The position numbers were made by a program, and so were the translations under genes. The notes beneath the pieces are model-generated. The model saw only the letters and a program-made list of their open reading frames with translations, was not told the DNA's origin and did no database searches. DNA of 57,109 nt from a virus: IMG/VR virus record IMGVR_UViG_3300050343_000003, positions 1-57,109 of that record; one strand, written 5' to 3'. Positions 30,633-40,478 of the stretch are shown piece by piece (within the stretch, counting starts at the first letter, position 1; every line of letters starts with the position of its first letter).

Positions 30633-32744
30633 ATGGCAGAAGAAATGTTTGAAACAGATGATGTCGTTGCAGCAGAAGATGCAGACGATAAAATCTTTAA
30701 AGAAAAAGATAGTGTAATTGGCTTTATAAAAGAACGGTACAAAAGGTCTGAAGACTCTAGATATGCTGATGAGCAAAGATGGCTTAGAGCATACAGAAAC
30801 TACAGAGGCTTGTATGGTAGTGATGTACAATTTACTGACGCAGAGAAGTCTCGTATCTTTGTAAAGGTTACTAAAACAAAAACACTAGCAGCATATGGAC
30901 AGATAGTAGATGTACTATTTGGTAACAATAAGTTTCCTCTATCTGTAAATCCTACAGTACTACCTGATGGTGTTGCTGAGTCTGTACATATAAACATAGA
31001 CCCTAGAGTAGAAGCAGGACAGGCTGCTATTAGTGCAGCTATGGGATCACCAGCGCCAAAGCCCTATCTAATAGATGGCGATACAGAATTAAAACCTGGT
31101 GAAACACTTATGGATCTACAGGCTAGGCTAGGTGGCATGGAAGAGAAACTAGCACCTGTGTCTGAGAAGATTATAGAGGGTGATGGTACTACAGCCACGA
31201 CAGTTACATTTCATCCTTCTATGGTTGCAGCTAAGAAGATGGAGAAGAAGATCCATGATCAGCTACAGGAAAGCGGAGCTACTACACACCTAAGAAGTAT
31301 GGCATTTGAAATGGCACTACTTGGTACAGGTGTTATGAAAGGTGCGTTTGCTGTAGATAAAGAATACCCTAACTGGAATGAAGATGGCGAGTATGAACCT
31401 ATAGTAAAAACTGTTCCAGAATGTGACCACGTTTCTATATGGGATTTCTATCCTGACCCTGAAGCCAAAGACATGGATGAGGCAGAGTATGTTGTACAAA
31501 GACATAAGATGTCACGAACACAACTACGCAAACTAAAGACACGTCCTTTCTTTATGAATGACGGTGTCCAGCTTGCTATAGACAAAGGCCCAGACTACGT
31601 GCAGAAGTACTGGGAAATGACTATGGAAGACGATGACACCCAGCCAACATCAGAACGTTGGGAAGTATTAGAGTTCTGGGGTTTTGTTGATACTAAGTTA
31701 TTAGAAGAACATGGTGTAGATATACCTAGTGAGCTTAGTGACCTAGATGAAGTCAACTGTAACGTATGGGTATGTAACGATGAAGTACTACGATTTGTAC
31801 TAAACCCATTCAAGCCTACACGTATACCCTACTACGCTGTGCCATACGAGCATAACCCATACTCCTTCTTTGGCGTTGGTATTGCTGAGAACATGGATGA
31901 TACACAGACATTGATGAATGGCTTTATGAGAATGGCTATTGACAATGCTGCAATGTCTGGTAATCTAATCATAGAAGTAGATGAGACTAACTTAGTTCCC
32001 GGCCAAGACCTATCTGTATATCCTGGAAAGATATTCAGGAGACAGGGTGGCGCTCCAGGACAAGCTATATTTGGTACAAAGTTTCCAAACGTGGCACAAG
32101 AAAACATGCAACTATTTGATAAAGCGAGGGTACTAGCAGATGAGTCTACTGGATTCCCATCTTTTGCACATGGTCAAACAGGAGTTCAAGGAGTTGGGCG
32201 TACTGCTTCTGGAATCTCTATGCTTATGTCTGCTGCTAACGGTAGTATCCGTACCGTTGTTAAGAATGTTGATGACTATTTAATTAGACCATTAGGCAAA
32301 GCATTCTTTGCATTCAACATGCAGTTTGACTTTGATGAGAATATAAAGGGTGACTTAGAAGTACATGCGTCAGGTACAGAAAGCTTGATGGCTAACGAAG
32401 TACGTAGTCAACGTTTGATGCAGTTCTTACAAGTAGCACAGAATCCAGTACTTGCACCATTTGCTAAGATGGATTATATTATACGTGAGATTGCTAAGAG
32501 CATGGACTTAGATCCTGACAAGGTGACTAACTCTATTGCTGATGCAGCTATACAAGCTGAAATCTTAAAAGGTTTTCAAGCACCAGCGCCAACACCAGAG
32601 CAAGGCGTAGCTGGTCCTGAAGGTCAAGGCCCACAAAGTGTAGCTGATACTACTGGTGGTGGAGGATCACAAATAGGTATGGGTACAGCACCACTACCAG
32701 ATGAGCAAGGATTTACAGGTAATGCACCTCAAGCAGTTGGTTAA
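30633..32744 (+). CDS. portal protein
   Basis: 703 residues, directly after the large terminase. Helical N-terminus with ERYKRSEDSRYADEQRW, central beta-rich wing with repeated Tyr/Pro segments (VSIWDFYPDPEAKDMDEAEY is typical of P22-like/marine podovirus portals) and a Gln/Gly-rich tail. Forms the dodecameric ring through which DNA enters and leaves. Confidence 0.88.
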   Translation: MAEEMFETDDVVAAEDADDKIFKEKDSVIGFIKERYKRSEDSRYADEQRWLRAYRNYRGLYGSDVQFTDAEKSRIFVKVTKTKTLAAYGQIVDVLFGNNKFPLSVNPTVLPDGVAESVHINIDPRVEAGQAAISAAMGSPAPKPYLIDGDTELKPGETLMDLQARLGGMEEKLAPVSEKIIEGDGTTATTVTFHPSMVAAKKMEKKIHDQLQESGATTHLRSMAFEMALLGTGVMKGAFAVDKEYPNWNEDGEYEPIVKTVPECDHVSIWDFYPDPEAKDMDEAEYVVQRHKMSRTQLRKLKTRPFFMNDGVQLAIDKGPDYVQKYWEMTMEDDDTQPTSERWEVLEFWGFVDTKLLEEHGVDIPSELSDLDEVNCNVWVCNDEVLRFVLNPFKPTRIPYYAVPYEHNPYSFFGVGIAENMDDTQTLMNGFMRMAIDNAAMSGNLIIEVDETNLVPGQDLSVYPGKIFRRQGGAPGQAIFGTKFPNVAQENMQLFDKARVLADESTGFPSFAHGQTGVQGVGRTASGISMLMSAANGSIRTVVKNVDDYLIRPLGKAFFAFNMQFDFDENIKGDLEVHASGTESLMANEVRSQRLMQFLQVAQNPVLAPFAKMDYIIREIAKSMDLDPDKVTNSIADAAIQAEILKGFQAPAPTPEQGVAGPEGQGPQSVADTTGGGGSQIGMGTAPLPDEQGFTGNAPQAVG

Positions 32745-32913
32745 TGATAAAGAATGCTACGAGCAGTTTCAACAGCATATAGATGAACTAATTAAAACTA
32801 GACAACGTGCGCTAGAGACAGCTAATGAACCTCATGTTATGCATAGACAGCAGGGTGCAATAGACGTACTAAGAAAACTAAAGTTACTGAGGGAGACAGT
32901 AAACAGTGTCTGA
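32722..32913 (+). CDS. small hypothetical protein between portal and structural gene
   Basis: 63 residues from the ATG at 32722 (AGG upstream); a frame start at 32701 is also possible. All helical, charged (HIDELIKTRQRALETANE). It overlaps the portal end and the next gene start. Small helical proteins here may help portal or scaffold assembly. Confidence 0.6.
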   Translation: MHLKQLVNDKECYEQFQQHIDELIKTRQRALETANEPHVMHRQQGAIDVLRKLKLLRETVNSV

Positions 32914-35900
32914 TAAAGTAGGCAAAAAAACAGGAAAGAAAACCCAAGCAGGTAAGGATGTTTACAAAACACCAGAGGGTAAAAACGTTTCTGAGATTTC
33001 TAGAACTTTTAAGTATAAAGGTAAGTGGATAAATGTGCCTAGTATACATAAAGGACGTGAGTATGATCAGGCTACTTTAAAGTTAATGTTAGAAGCTGAG
33101 ATAATTAAACCCACAAGTATACATGATAATAGAACAAAAGCAGAGGCTGCGGCAAGAGATCGTAGTGACAGATTAAAGTTTGATGAAGGTGGTATGGCAA
33201 CTGAAGAAGACCGCCTTAACTTTGTAAGATCTTACGGTGTAGAACCTGTAACAGACATAAACACTGACCTTACATTCAAAGATGCTGCTAAGACTATAGC
33301 TGAGATGACTCCTATAATAGGAGATGCTATGGCAGCAAAAGAGATCTATGACGAGCTTCAGAAAGAAGATCCTGACTACCGCTTTGTTGCTGTACTAGGT
33401 GGCGCTGCTCTAGTAGGTGCAGTTCCGGGTATCGGAGATGTTGCTGCTAAAGGTATACGTAACGCAGCAGATATGATAAAACGTATAGAGGTTGACCCTG
33501 ATGCTTTAGGTTCACTAGGTGGTAACATTAGGTTAAAGCCTAAAGTAAAAGAAGACGTACCAACTGTAGAAGCTGCAGGTCTTACAGATGAAGCTATTGA
33601 AAAGTGGCGTAAAAAGAATGCTACATCAGAAGAGTTCCGTAAAAAGTTAAAAGGCCGTAATGAAGAACTACAAGAGTTAGCTTCAGGAGTAGAAGAAGGT
33701 AGAGTATTTACTAGTACCTATAGAGATCGTGCAGATGAACTTAGACCTATACGTGTAGTAGAAGAAGTACCAAAGCCAGCTACATTTGTAGAAGCAGTAA
33801 GTGCTTTGAATGCAGGTAAAAGAAAACTACCAATGGTAGGACTTAACAAGTCTATTCCTGATGGTGATATGATAGATGCTAGACTAGACATTGATGCTTA
33901 TACAGATTATGATGTTTGGATTCCTACTCTAAAACACTCAGGAAAAACAATGTATAAACCTGCTGTTGTATTAGAAGATGTAAAGTTTATACAGCCAGAT
34001 GGTCCACAACCTAGAAAGGCTTTAGGTGTTGCAAAAGGAAAAGGTAAAGCACCTTTTGCTGTTATGACAGGTAAGTATGTTGAAGCTACAGACGATGAAG
34101 CATACAAGCTTGCACAGGATGTTTTTGACAATCCTGAATTTACACAGGTAGGTTATGACCCTACACGTAGGGGCTTCTTCTATGATAGAGAAACAGGAGA
34201 AGCAATAGTAGCAGCAGATACAGTAGTTCAAGTAGGACACTTAGTATTAGCACGTAATGCAAAAAAGATGGATGCAGAAGCATTCCCATTTAGTGAGGGC
34301 GGTATGGCTTTAGAAGAACAGATGAACATGAACTTTGGTGATGTACCTGATAATACAATAGGTATAGATCCTGTGTCAGGTAATGAAATACCAATGGGTT
34401 CTACAGCAGAGAATGTACGAGATGATATACCAGCTAACCTTAGTGAAGGTGAGATTGTTGTAGCTGCTGACGTAGTAAACTTTCATGGTGTAAAACTATT
34501 TGAAGACCTACGTGCTGAAGCTAAGATGGGCTATCAAGATATGGCACAAGACGGACGCATGGGTGGTGAACCTATGGATGATGACATGGGCATGGACATA
34601 GAACTTTCTGAGTTAGACTTAGAAGTAATGGATGATGAAGCACCTGTACAAATGAACAGGGGTGGTACATCTATGGCTGACTACAAAGATGTAGGAAAGA
34701 ATAGAAATATAAAAGCTCCTAAACGTACTGCTCCACGAAAAACACACGCAGAAATAATGGCTCAAGCTTTTGGTTCTAATACTGATTCACGTAAAGACAA
34801 CTCTCCTGTAGCTATATCTAAAAGAGTTCAAGCCAGAAAGAATGAACCAAAGAATAGATTTGAAGCTATACGAAATAGACTAAGAGATGTATTTAAAGAT
34901 GATGATGACAATCAATCTAGGTTTGACTTTGGATTTAGCGGTAACCCTATGGAACGTGCAGCACGTAAGTATGGGTCACCAGCATCAGCAACAAAGAATG
35001 AATCACTAAGAGCAGGTCAAGTAGCAGGTACATATACAGGAGGCCAAGAGCCTGTAAATAACTCAGTACGTTACTATGAACAACCATTCTACAAAAGACT
35101 TATGGAAGGTTTAGGCTTTGATGAAGGTGGACTTGTACCAGACGAAGATACAAACCTCATAGGTGGTGAAGCCCAGTTCAATCAACCGTTCTATGCCCCT
35201 GATCAAAAGGGTGGCTTTGACATGGAGAACGCCTATGTAGACTATGGTGATAGTACAGGTGGTGGTCCTCTACTTGAGATGCGTGAGTACATGAACGATG
35301 AAGGTCACAGAATATTTATTACCTTTATAGATGGTGTAGCACAAATGGAAATACCTGCTGGTTACTATCCAGTGGGTGAAGGTGTAGCTGTAGCTCCTAC
35401 CCCTGCAATAGGCGGTAGCGGTGGTTCTGATTCTGGAGGAGGTATGGATATGCCAACACCAGATCCTATTAACTATAAAGAGCTAAGTCTTGAAGAATTA
35501 ACTGACATGGTAAATAGTCAAGGTGATTTGAAAGGTGATGTAATAGCAACAGGTTTGGGATTACTAAATCCTTTAATGGGCGCAGCAGTTAAGTTTGCAA
35601 TGTGGAATCAAACAAGACAAGTAAAGAGAGAGATAGAACGTAGATTAGCATCTAATGAAACTTCAAAGGTAGATATTCAGCGCTATCAAAACTTACTTGA
35701 GATTGCAGAAAGAGAAACACCTACGCTACTAGATAAGATACTAGGAAGAGACTTTGAAAAGACTGTAGGTCAAATACCTAAACCAGTAACACCTGATACA
35801 GATTTTGCTGATCCTACTATGGCTGGTGGACAACCTTACACGCCGGGAGCAGGAAGTGTTTACACACCAAATGATCAAACAGCAAGTCAAACTACAACTC

Positions 35901-36265
35901 CGGGAGTAGATGATGGGCTTAGTAATGAGCTTAAAACACAAGCTGATCAGATATCTGAAGAGGCTGCTAAAAATTCCTTTACTAAACAGCAAACTCAAAC
36001 AGAGAATATGCTACAGCAACAAAGAGATTCAAGTTCTGATAACCAACAAGAGGCAATAGATAGAGCGCGTGACATAGCCAACGTTTCTAAGGAAACTGGT
36101 TCCAGTATAGCACAAGTAGGTAGAGATATCGCCCCATCTACTGAGACTAAAAGTCCTGACTTTAATGATCCTAGAAGAGGCGGAGCGCCAAGCACAAGAC
36201 GTACCTATGGAGGCGGTGGAAAAAACAAAGGCGGCATGATGAAGAAGAAGAAAAAATCCAAATAA
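32906..36265 (+). CDS. large structural protein with EGG motifs and SEGE-ADVV block
   Basis: 1119 residues, GTG start overlapping the previous stop. Repeated short motifs FDEGGM, FSEGGM, FDEGGL and NRGG mark segment borders. Residues about 485-560 hold DPVSGNEIPMGSTAENVRDD and the block LSEGEIVVAADVV, a widely conserved piece in marine phage structural proteins. Residues about 160-200 are hydrophobic (AVLGGAALVGAVPGIGDVA) and could insert into membrane. The C-terminus is Gly/Lys/Met-rich. Virion protein between portal and scaffold; precise role unknown. Confidence 0.75.
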   Translation: MSDKVGKKTGKKTQAGKDVYKTPEGKNVSEISRTFKYKGKWINVPSIHKGREYDQATLKLMLEAEIIKPTSIHDNRTKAEAAARDRSDRLKFDEGGMATEEDRLNFVRSYGVEPVTDINTDLTFKDAAKTIAEMTPIIGDAMAAKEIYDELQKEDPDYRFVAVLGGAALVGAVPGIGDVAAKGIRNAADMIKRIEVDPDALGSLGGNIRLKPKVKEDVPTVEAAGLTDEAIEKWRKKNATSEEFRKKLKGRNEELQELASGVEEGRVFTSTYRDRADELRPIRVVEEVPKPATFVEAVSALNAGKRKLPMVGLNKSIPDGDMIDARLDIDAYTDYDVWIPTLKHSGKTMYKPAVVLEDVKFIQPDGPQPRKALGVAKGKGKAPFAVMTGKYVEATDDEAYKLAQDVFDNPEFTQVGYDPTRRGFFYDRETGEAIVAADTVVQVGHLVLARNAKKMDAEAFPFSEGGMALEEQMNMNFGDVPDNTIGIDPVSGNEIPMGSTAENVRDDIPANLSEGEIVVAADVVNFHGVKLFEDLRAEAKMGYQDMAQDGRMGGEPMDDDMGMDIELSELDLEVMDDEAPVQMNRGGTSMADYKDVGKNRNIKAPKRTAPRKTHAEIMAQAFGSNTDSRKDNSPVAISKRVQARKNEPKNRFEAIRNRLRDVFKDDDDNQSRFDFGFSGNPMERAARKYGSPASATKNESLRAGQVAGTYTGGQEPVNNSVRYYEQPFYKRLMEGLGFDEGGLVPDEDTNLIGGEAQFNQPFYAPDQKGGFDMENAYVDYGDSTGGGPLLEMREYMNDEGHRIFITFIDGVAQMEIPAGYYPVGEGVAVAPTPAIGGSGGSDSGGGMDMPTPDPINYKELSLEELTDMVNSQGDLKGDVIATGLGLLNPLMGAAVKFAMWNQTRQVKREIERRLASNETSKVDIQRYQNLLEIAERETPTLLDKILGRDFEKTVGQIPKPVTPDTDFADPTMAGGQPYTPGAGSVYTPNDQTASQTTTPGVDDGLSNELKTQADQISEEAAKNSFTKQQTQTENMLQQQRDSSSDNQQEAIDRARDIANVSKETGSSIAQVGRDIAPSTETKSPDFNDPRRGGAPSTRRTYGGGGKNKGGMMKKKKKSK

Positions 36266-36313
36266 CTATAAGGCTACTCAGCTACGGCTGACCCCAACAT
36301 AAGGAAAAAACAA

Positions 36314-37282
36314 ATGGCAGAAATGCAACACGAAAAAGTAAACATAAAGAAAGTGCCTATGCAATCAGCATCGTATGCACGTAACGAAGAACGCATCAAA
36401 CAAGATGAAGCAGAATTAGCAGAGCTAATGAAGCAAGATAGAGAAGCTAAAGGCATAGTAGATGAGACAGAAGAAAAAACCTCTGAAGCTGAATCCAGTA
36501 GCGAAGAGCCTAAAGCTGAACCAGTACAGGCAGAAAGTGATACCAAACAAGAAGAGAAACCAGAAGCCAAAGCACAAGAAGATGATGAGCTAAGTGCTGA
36601 AGAGAAAAACTTCAAGAAACGTTATGGTGATTTACGCAGACATCAACAGGACAAAGAGAAAGAGTTTAATGCTAAGATAGAAGCATTAGAATCTCAACTA
36701 TCTAAGGCTGCTAATAAACAGCTTGTGTTACCTAAGACTGATGAAGAGCTAGAAGCTTGGACTAAAGAGTATCCTGATGTTGCATCTATTATAGAAACTA
36801 TAGCTGATAAGAAATCTAAAAGTGCAGCTAAAGATATAGAAGATCGTATGATTGAACTAGAAGAGATGCGACAAGATGCACATCGTGATAAAGCAGAAGC
36901 AGAACTTGTTAAGATACATCCTGACTTTATAGAGATACGTCAAGACGATACGTTTCATAATTGGGCAAAGGAACAACCTAAGTGGGTACAAGATGCTTTG
37001 TATGAAAACGTTGATGATGCAAAATCTGTAGCACGTGTAATAGACTTATACAAAATTGACAAAGGTATTACTAACAAGAAGAAAGCTAAACCTGATGAGA
37101 AAGCAGCAGCATCTTCTGTCAAGACAAAAAGTGCAGCAGCACCAGAACCAGATGAGTCAGCTAAGATGATTCGTGAGTCTGAGGTAGCTAACATGTCAAT
37201 CAAAGAATATGAGAAGAGGGCAGATGAAATCATGGATGCCCAACGTAACGGAAACTTTATTTATGATATGTCAAGAAAGTAG
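36314..37282 (+). CDS. scaffolding protein
   Basis: 322 residues, very rich in Glu, Lys, Asp and Ala. A disordered N-terminus (residues 30-95) precedes a coiled coil (about 100-130) and helical C-terminal half with basic end. Position immediately before the coat gene and composition are classic for a head scaffold that is removed during maturation. Confidence 0.82.
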   Translation: MAEMQHEKVNIKKVPMQSASYARNEERIKQDEAELAELMKQDREAKGIVDETEEKTSEAESSSEEPKAEPVQAESDTKQEEKPEAKAQEDDELSAEEKNFKKRYGDLRRHQQDKEKEFNAKIEALESQLSKAANKQLVLPKTDEELEAWTKEYPDVASIIETIADKKSKSAAKDIEDRMIELEEMRQDAHRDKAEAELVKIHPDFIEIRQDDTFHNWAKEQPKWVQDALYENVDDAKSVARVIDLYKIDKGITNKKKAKPDEKAAASSVKTKSAAAPEPDESAKMIRESEVANMSIKEYEKRADEIMDAQRNGNFIYDMSRK

Positions 37283-37310
37283 TTGACATTCTAAGTATCA
37301 TAGATAAAAC
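37283..37310 (+). promoter_or_regulatory. candidate promoter upstream of the coat gene
   Basis: TTGACA (37283-37288), 16 bases, TAAAAC (37305-37310). The -35 is perfect and the -10 matches 4 of 6. It would give the coat gene its own strong transcript. Confidence 0.4.
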
Positions 37311-37318
37311 TATAGCAT

Positions 37319-37339
37319 ATACACAACATTAGTGTGTAT
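37319..37339 (+). promoter_or_regulatory. leader hairpin before the coat gene
   Basis: ATACACA (37319-37325) and TGTGTAT (37333-37339) form a perfect 7-bp stem with a 7-base loop, extendable by GC pairs past a bulge. The 222-base gap 37283-37504 otherwise shows no gene; this hairpin may stabilise the coat messenger. Confidence 0.45.
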
Positions 37340-37504
37340 GCTTAACTCAAGCACTAGCCACACAAAAGAACTACCTCTAAGTACAGGCCCAACGCAGACA
37401 GGCAGCGCAGCCTAGAAGCAAAGTTGACTACCCTATTACAAAGAGCCTCTTCATGGTGGATATGTAGCATTACTTCAACGCCATATCTATAAGGAGATTT
37501 AACT

Positions 37505-38578
37505 ATGGCTATAGCACTCGCATCGAGTAAGAGTGGGTTTGACGGCAATTTCAGCCCGATTATCTATTCCAAACAAGCACAGATCGCTTTACGTAAAGCT
37601 TCTGTTGCAGCAGCAATTACCAACAGTAACTACTTTGGTGACATTGCAAATCAAGGGGATGTTGTACGCATTCAAAAAGAGCCTGACGTAACAGTTAACA
37701 CTCTTGAGCGTAAAACAGCAATCTCTGTAGAAGACCTAGATGATTCTGAGTTCTCACTCACCATTGATCAAGCTAACTACTTTGCTTTTAAAATGGATGA
37801 CATTGAAGACCAGTTTGCAAATGTTGATTTCGTAAGCCTAGCTGCAGATAGAGCAGCATATAAAATGGCTGACGCAATGGACGTAGACTTACTTCGTTAT
37901 ATGTCAGGTCATGCAGCAAATGGTACTTATGCAACTACTGTATCAGGTACAGCACAGCACCCAACAGCGGGCGAAATAAATGGTGAATTTTTAAAGGTTA
38001 ACCAATTAGACGCTACTGACTTTGGTGCATTAGGTTCAGCAGACGCTGCATCTACAGCATATGCTACTGGTGATTCTATTCCACTAGCAGTACGTTTACC
38101 TGGCGCTACAGCATTATCAACAGCTACTGTATCACCTTTGTCAGTTGTCGCACGTATGGCACGTCAAATGGATGTAGCAAACGTCGACTCACGTGGACGT
38201 TACTTAGTTGTTGACTCTATCTTCATGGAGATGATGAAAGATGAAGACTCACGTCTTTTGAATGCTGACTTCGGTGGATCAGGTCTACAGAACGGTCTAG
38301 TAATGAACAACTTACACGGCTTCAGAGTCCATGTATCTAACAACTTACCTTCAAAAGGTACAGGTGCAGGTACATCAGGCGCACTAGCACAAGACGCAAA
38401 CTTTGGTGTGATCTTAGCTGGACAAGAAGACGCAGTTGCCTCTGCAGAGCAGATCAACAAAGTTGAGAACTACAGAGATCCTGACTCATTTGCAGACATT
38501 GTACGTGGTATGCACCTTTACGGACGTAAGATTCTACGCCCACAAGGACTTGTCACAGCACATTACAACGCTGCATAA
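37505..38578 (+). CDS. major capsid protein
   Basis: 357 residues with AAGGAGA before the ATG. After the scaffold gene, with an N-terminal helix and long arm followed by mixed alpha/beta: YSKQAQIALRKASVAAAITN, then DQANYFAFKMDDIEDQFANV, and LVVDSIFMEMMKDE in the second half. This is the HK97-fold coat protein style of marine podoviruses. It has its own promoter and is followed by a strong hairpin. Confidence 0.9.
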   Translation: MAIALASSKSGFDGNFSPIIYSKQAQIALRKASVAAAITNSNYFGDIANQGDVVRIQKEPDVTVNTLERKTAISVEDLDDSEFSLTIDQANYFAFKMDDIEDQFANVDFVSLAADRAAYKMADAMDVDLLRYMSGHAANGTYATTVSGTAQHPTAGEINGEFLKVNQLDATDFGALGSADAASTAYATGDSIPLAVRLPGATALSTATVSPLSVVARMARQMDVANVDSRGRYLVVDSIFMEMMKDEDSRLLNADFGGSGLQNGLVMNNLHGFRVHVSNNLPSKGTGAGTSGALAQDANFGVILAGQEDAVASAEQINKVENYRDPDSFADIVRGMHLYGRKILRPQGLVTAHYNAA

Positions 38579-38591
38579 TCAAGATAAACTT

Positions 38592-38615
38592 AGAGGCTGG
38601 CTTTTGCTGGCCTCT
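38592..38615 (+). terminator. strong hairpin after the coat gene
   Basis: A 10-bp stem (AGAGGCTGGC with GCTGGCCTCT, two G-T pairs) closed by TTTT. No U-run follows, so it is more likely a partial terminator or a messenger-stabilising element that sets a high coat-to-downstream ratio. Confidence 0.6.
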
Positions 38616-38642
38616 TCGTGCATTTAACAAAAGGACATTCTC

Positions 38643-39083
38643 ATGGGTACTATTACTACAGCAATGTGCAACAGCTTCAAGCAAGAGCTACTTGGGGGTG
38701 TTCACGACTTAGACACACACACGCTAAAGATAGCGTTAATTAAACCATCTCCTACAAGTAGCTTCAGTAAAGCTACCACTAACTATTCAGACCTTACAGC
38801 TAACTCAGATGAAGCTACAGGAACAAACTATAGTGCAGGAGGACAGGGATTGGATTCGCCTGTCATTTCATTATCGGGGGATACGGCACTTGTAGACTTT
38901 GCAGATGAAGTATTCTCTAACTTAACAATTACTGCTGCTGGAGCTTTACTGTATAACAGTTCAGTCAGTAACAAAGCTATAGCTGTATTCTCGTTTGGCT
39001 CAAACGTAGCCTCAACAGCAGGTGACTTTACTGTTATCTTTCCTACAGCAGATGCATCCAACGCAGTCATACGTATAACGTAA
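38643..39083 (+). CDS. small structural protein after the coat gene
   Basis: 146 residues, Ser/Thr/Ala-rich and beta-stranded, with KIALIKPSPTSSFSKAT near residue 30 and repeated short strands. Placed where head-decoration or neck proteins usually lie. Known to me only as a common marine phage virion protein. Confidence 0.65.
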   Translation: MGTITTAMCNSFKQELLGGVHDLDTHTLKIALIKPSPTSSFSKATTNYSDLTANSDEATGTNYSAGGQGLDSPVISLSGDTALVDFADEVFSNLTITAAGALLYNSSVSNKAIAVFSFGSNVASTAGDFTVIFPTADASNAVIRIT

Positions 39084-39093
39084 AGGTAATACA

Positions 39094-39597
39094 ATGGCAT
39101 TAGTACTAAAAGACCGTGTACGTGAAACCACTACTACTACAGGAACATCAAACCTAACTCTTGGTGGTGCAAGTGCTACCTTCGATACATTCGCATCAGT
39201 CATGTCTACTAATGACACGACTTACTACGCCATTGTGCATACAGCTAATGGTACTGATGAGTGGGAAGTAGGACTAGGTACATACAGTGGCACTAACACA
39301 CTAACACGAACTACAGTACTATCTAGTTCAAACAGTGGATCAGCAACAAACTTCTCAGCAGGAACTAAGTTTGTATTCATAACTTTACCTGCTAGTGTTG
39401 CTGCTCACCTTGACCCTGCATCTAACGATCACGATTTAAACTCTATAATCTCTTTTGGTAATCACGACACAGATGATCTATCAGAAGGGTCTACTAATTT
39501 ATACTTCACAAACGCTAGAGCAGATGCACGTGTAGCGGCATCAACAGCTTTTGATGCAGCAGGTTCAGCCGTTGCACTAGCAATAGCTTTGGGATAG
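39094..39597 (+). CDS. fibre-type structural protein
   Basis: 167 residues. N-terminal LKDRVRETTTTTGTSNLTLG strand region and a C-terminal NLYFTNARADARV motif that is frequent at domain borders of marine phage fibres. First of an array of short fibre-like genes. Confidence 0.65.
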   Translation: MALVLKDRVRETTTTTGTSNLTLGGASATFDTFASVMSTNDTTYYAIVHTANGTDEWEVGLGTYSGTNTLTRTTVLSSSNSGSATNFSAGTKFVFITLPASVAAHLDPASNDHDLNSIISFGNHDTDDLSEGSTNLYFTNARADARVAASTAFDAAGSAVALAIALG

Positions 39598-39601
39598 CAA
39601 T

Positions 39602-39934
39602 ATGGCAAATACATTTCTTAGAAAGACTTCACGTAGCATAGGCACATCAGCCACCATAGTGGGAAGCTACACAGTAGGGAGCAGCACAGCTACAACCGTT
39701 ATTGGGTTGTCTTGTGCTAATAGAACTACTGCAGCTATAACAGTTGATGTAGCACACAATGACGGATCTAATGATACGTTCTTAGTTAAACAAGCTACAG
39801 TACCTAGCGGAGGCAGTCTTGTTGTCGTAGGAGGTGATCAAAAAGTCGTTCTACAAACAAACGATAAGATTAAAGTGACATCAAGTGCTGCCTCCTCTTG
39901 TGATGTAATGATGAGTATATTGGAGATTACCTAA
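39602..39934 (+). CDS. small beta-rich structural protein
   Basis: 110 residues of short strands (TIVGSYTVGSSTATTVIGLS, VKQATVPSGGSLVVVGGDQK). Resembles small virion sandwich proteins found near fibre genes. Its stop overlaps the next ATG. Confidence 0.65.
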   Translation: MANTFLRKTSRSIGTSATIVGSYTVGSSTATTVIGLSCANRTTAAITVDVAHNDGSNDTFLVKQATVPSGGSLVVVGGDQKVVLQTNDKIKVTSSAASSCDVMMSILEIT

Positions 39935-40461
39935 TGGGTAAGTCACACGATCTAGCAACTATAGCAGCGGATGGGTTTACTTTTACAGGTGCAGTAACTC
40001 ACAGTGGTGCAGTAACTCACAGTGGTATAGTAACAAAGACTGCACAACCAGCGTTCTTAGCTAAAGTTACTAGTACTATAAATAATTTAGCGGTGTCTGG
40101 TGCTAATAATGTAGACATACCTTTTGGTACAGAAATATTTGACCTTGGTGGTAATTTTGCATCTAATACTTTTACTGCGCCTGTTACTGGCAAATACCTT
40201 TTGGGTTTTGAAATGAGGCTAGACAATATTGATGCATCAACAACTAGTTATAGCCTTTATTTAGTAACATCTAATAGAACTTTTACTTATATATTTGACC
40301 CTGATGTTGGAAATGACAGAGCTTATTACACACCAAGTTACTCAGTCTTAACTGATATGGATGCAAACGATACTGCTAAAATGCAATATTATGTTAATGC
40401 TGGGGCTGCTCAAGCAACGATTGTTAATCAAACATATTTCTATGGTTACTTAGTAGCTTAA
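39934..40461 (+). CDS. fibre tip protein with jelly-roll-like domain
   Basis: 175 residues. Residues 18-32 contain a tandem repeat GAVTHS (an 18-base DNA repeat). The C-terminal about 130 residues look like a C1q/TNF-type jelly roll (FTAPVTGKYLLGFEM is the classic strand pair). Probably a trimeric receptor-binding tip. Confidence 0.65.
   Translation: MGKSHDLATIAADGFTFTGAVTHSGAVTHSGIVTKTAQPAFLAKVTSTINNLAVSGANNVDIPFGTEIFDLGGNFASNTFTAPVTGKYLLGFEMRLDNIDASTTSYSLYLVTSNRTFTYIFDPDVGNDRAYYTPSYSVLTDMDANDTAKMQYYVNAGAAQATIVNQTYFYGYLVA
39988..40023 (+). repeat. in-frame 18-base tandem repeat
   Basis: GGTGCAGTAACTCACAGT occurs twice in direct succession (39988-40005 and 40006-40023), followed by a degenerate third start, encoding GAVTHS-GAVTHS-GIV. 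A site prone to slipped-strand length change in a fibre stalk. Confidence 0.85.
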
Positions 40462-40478
40462 ATAAATAGGATAAACAC

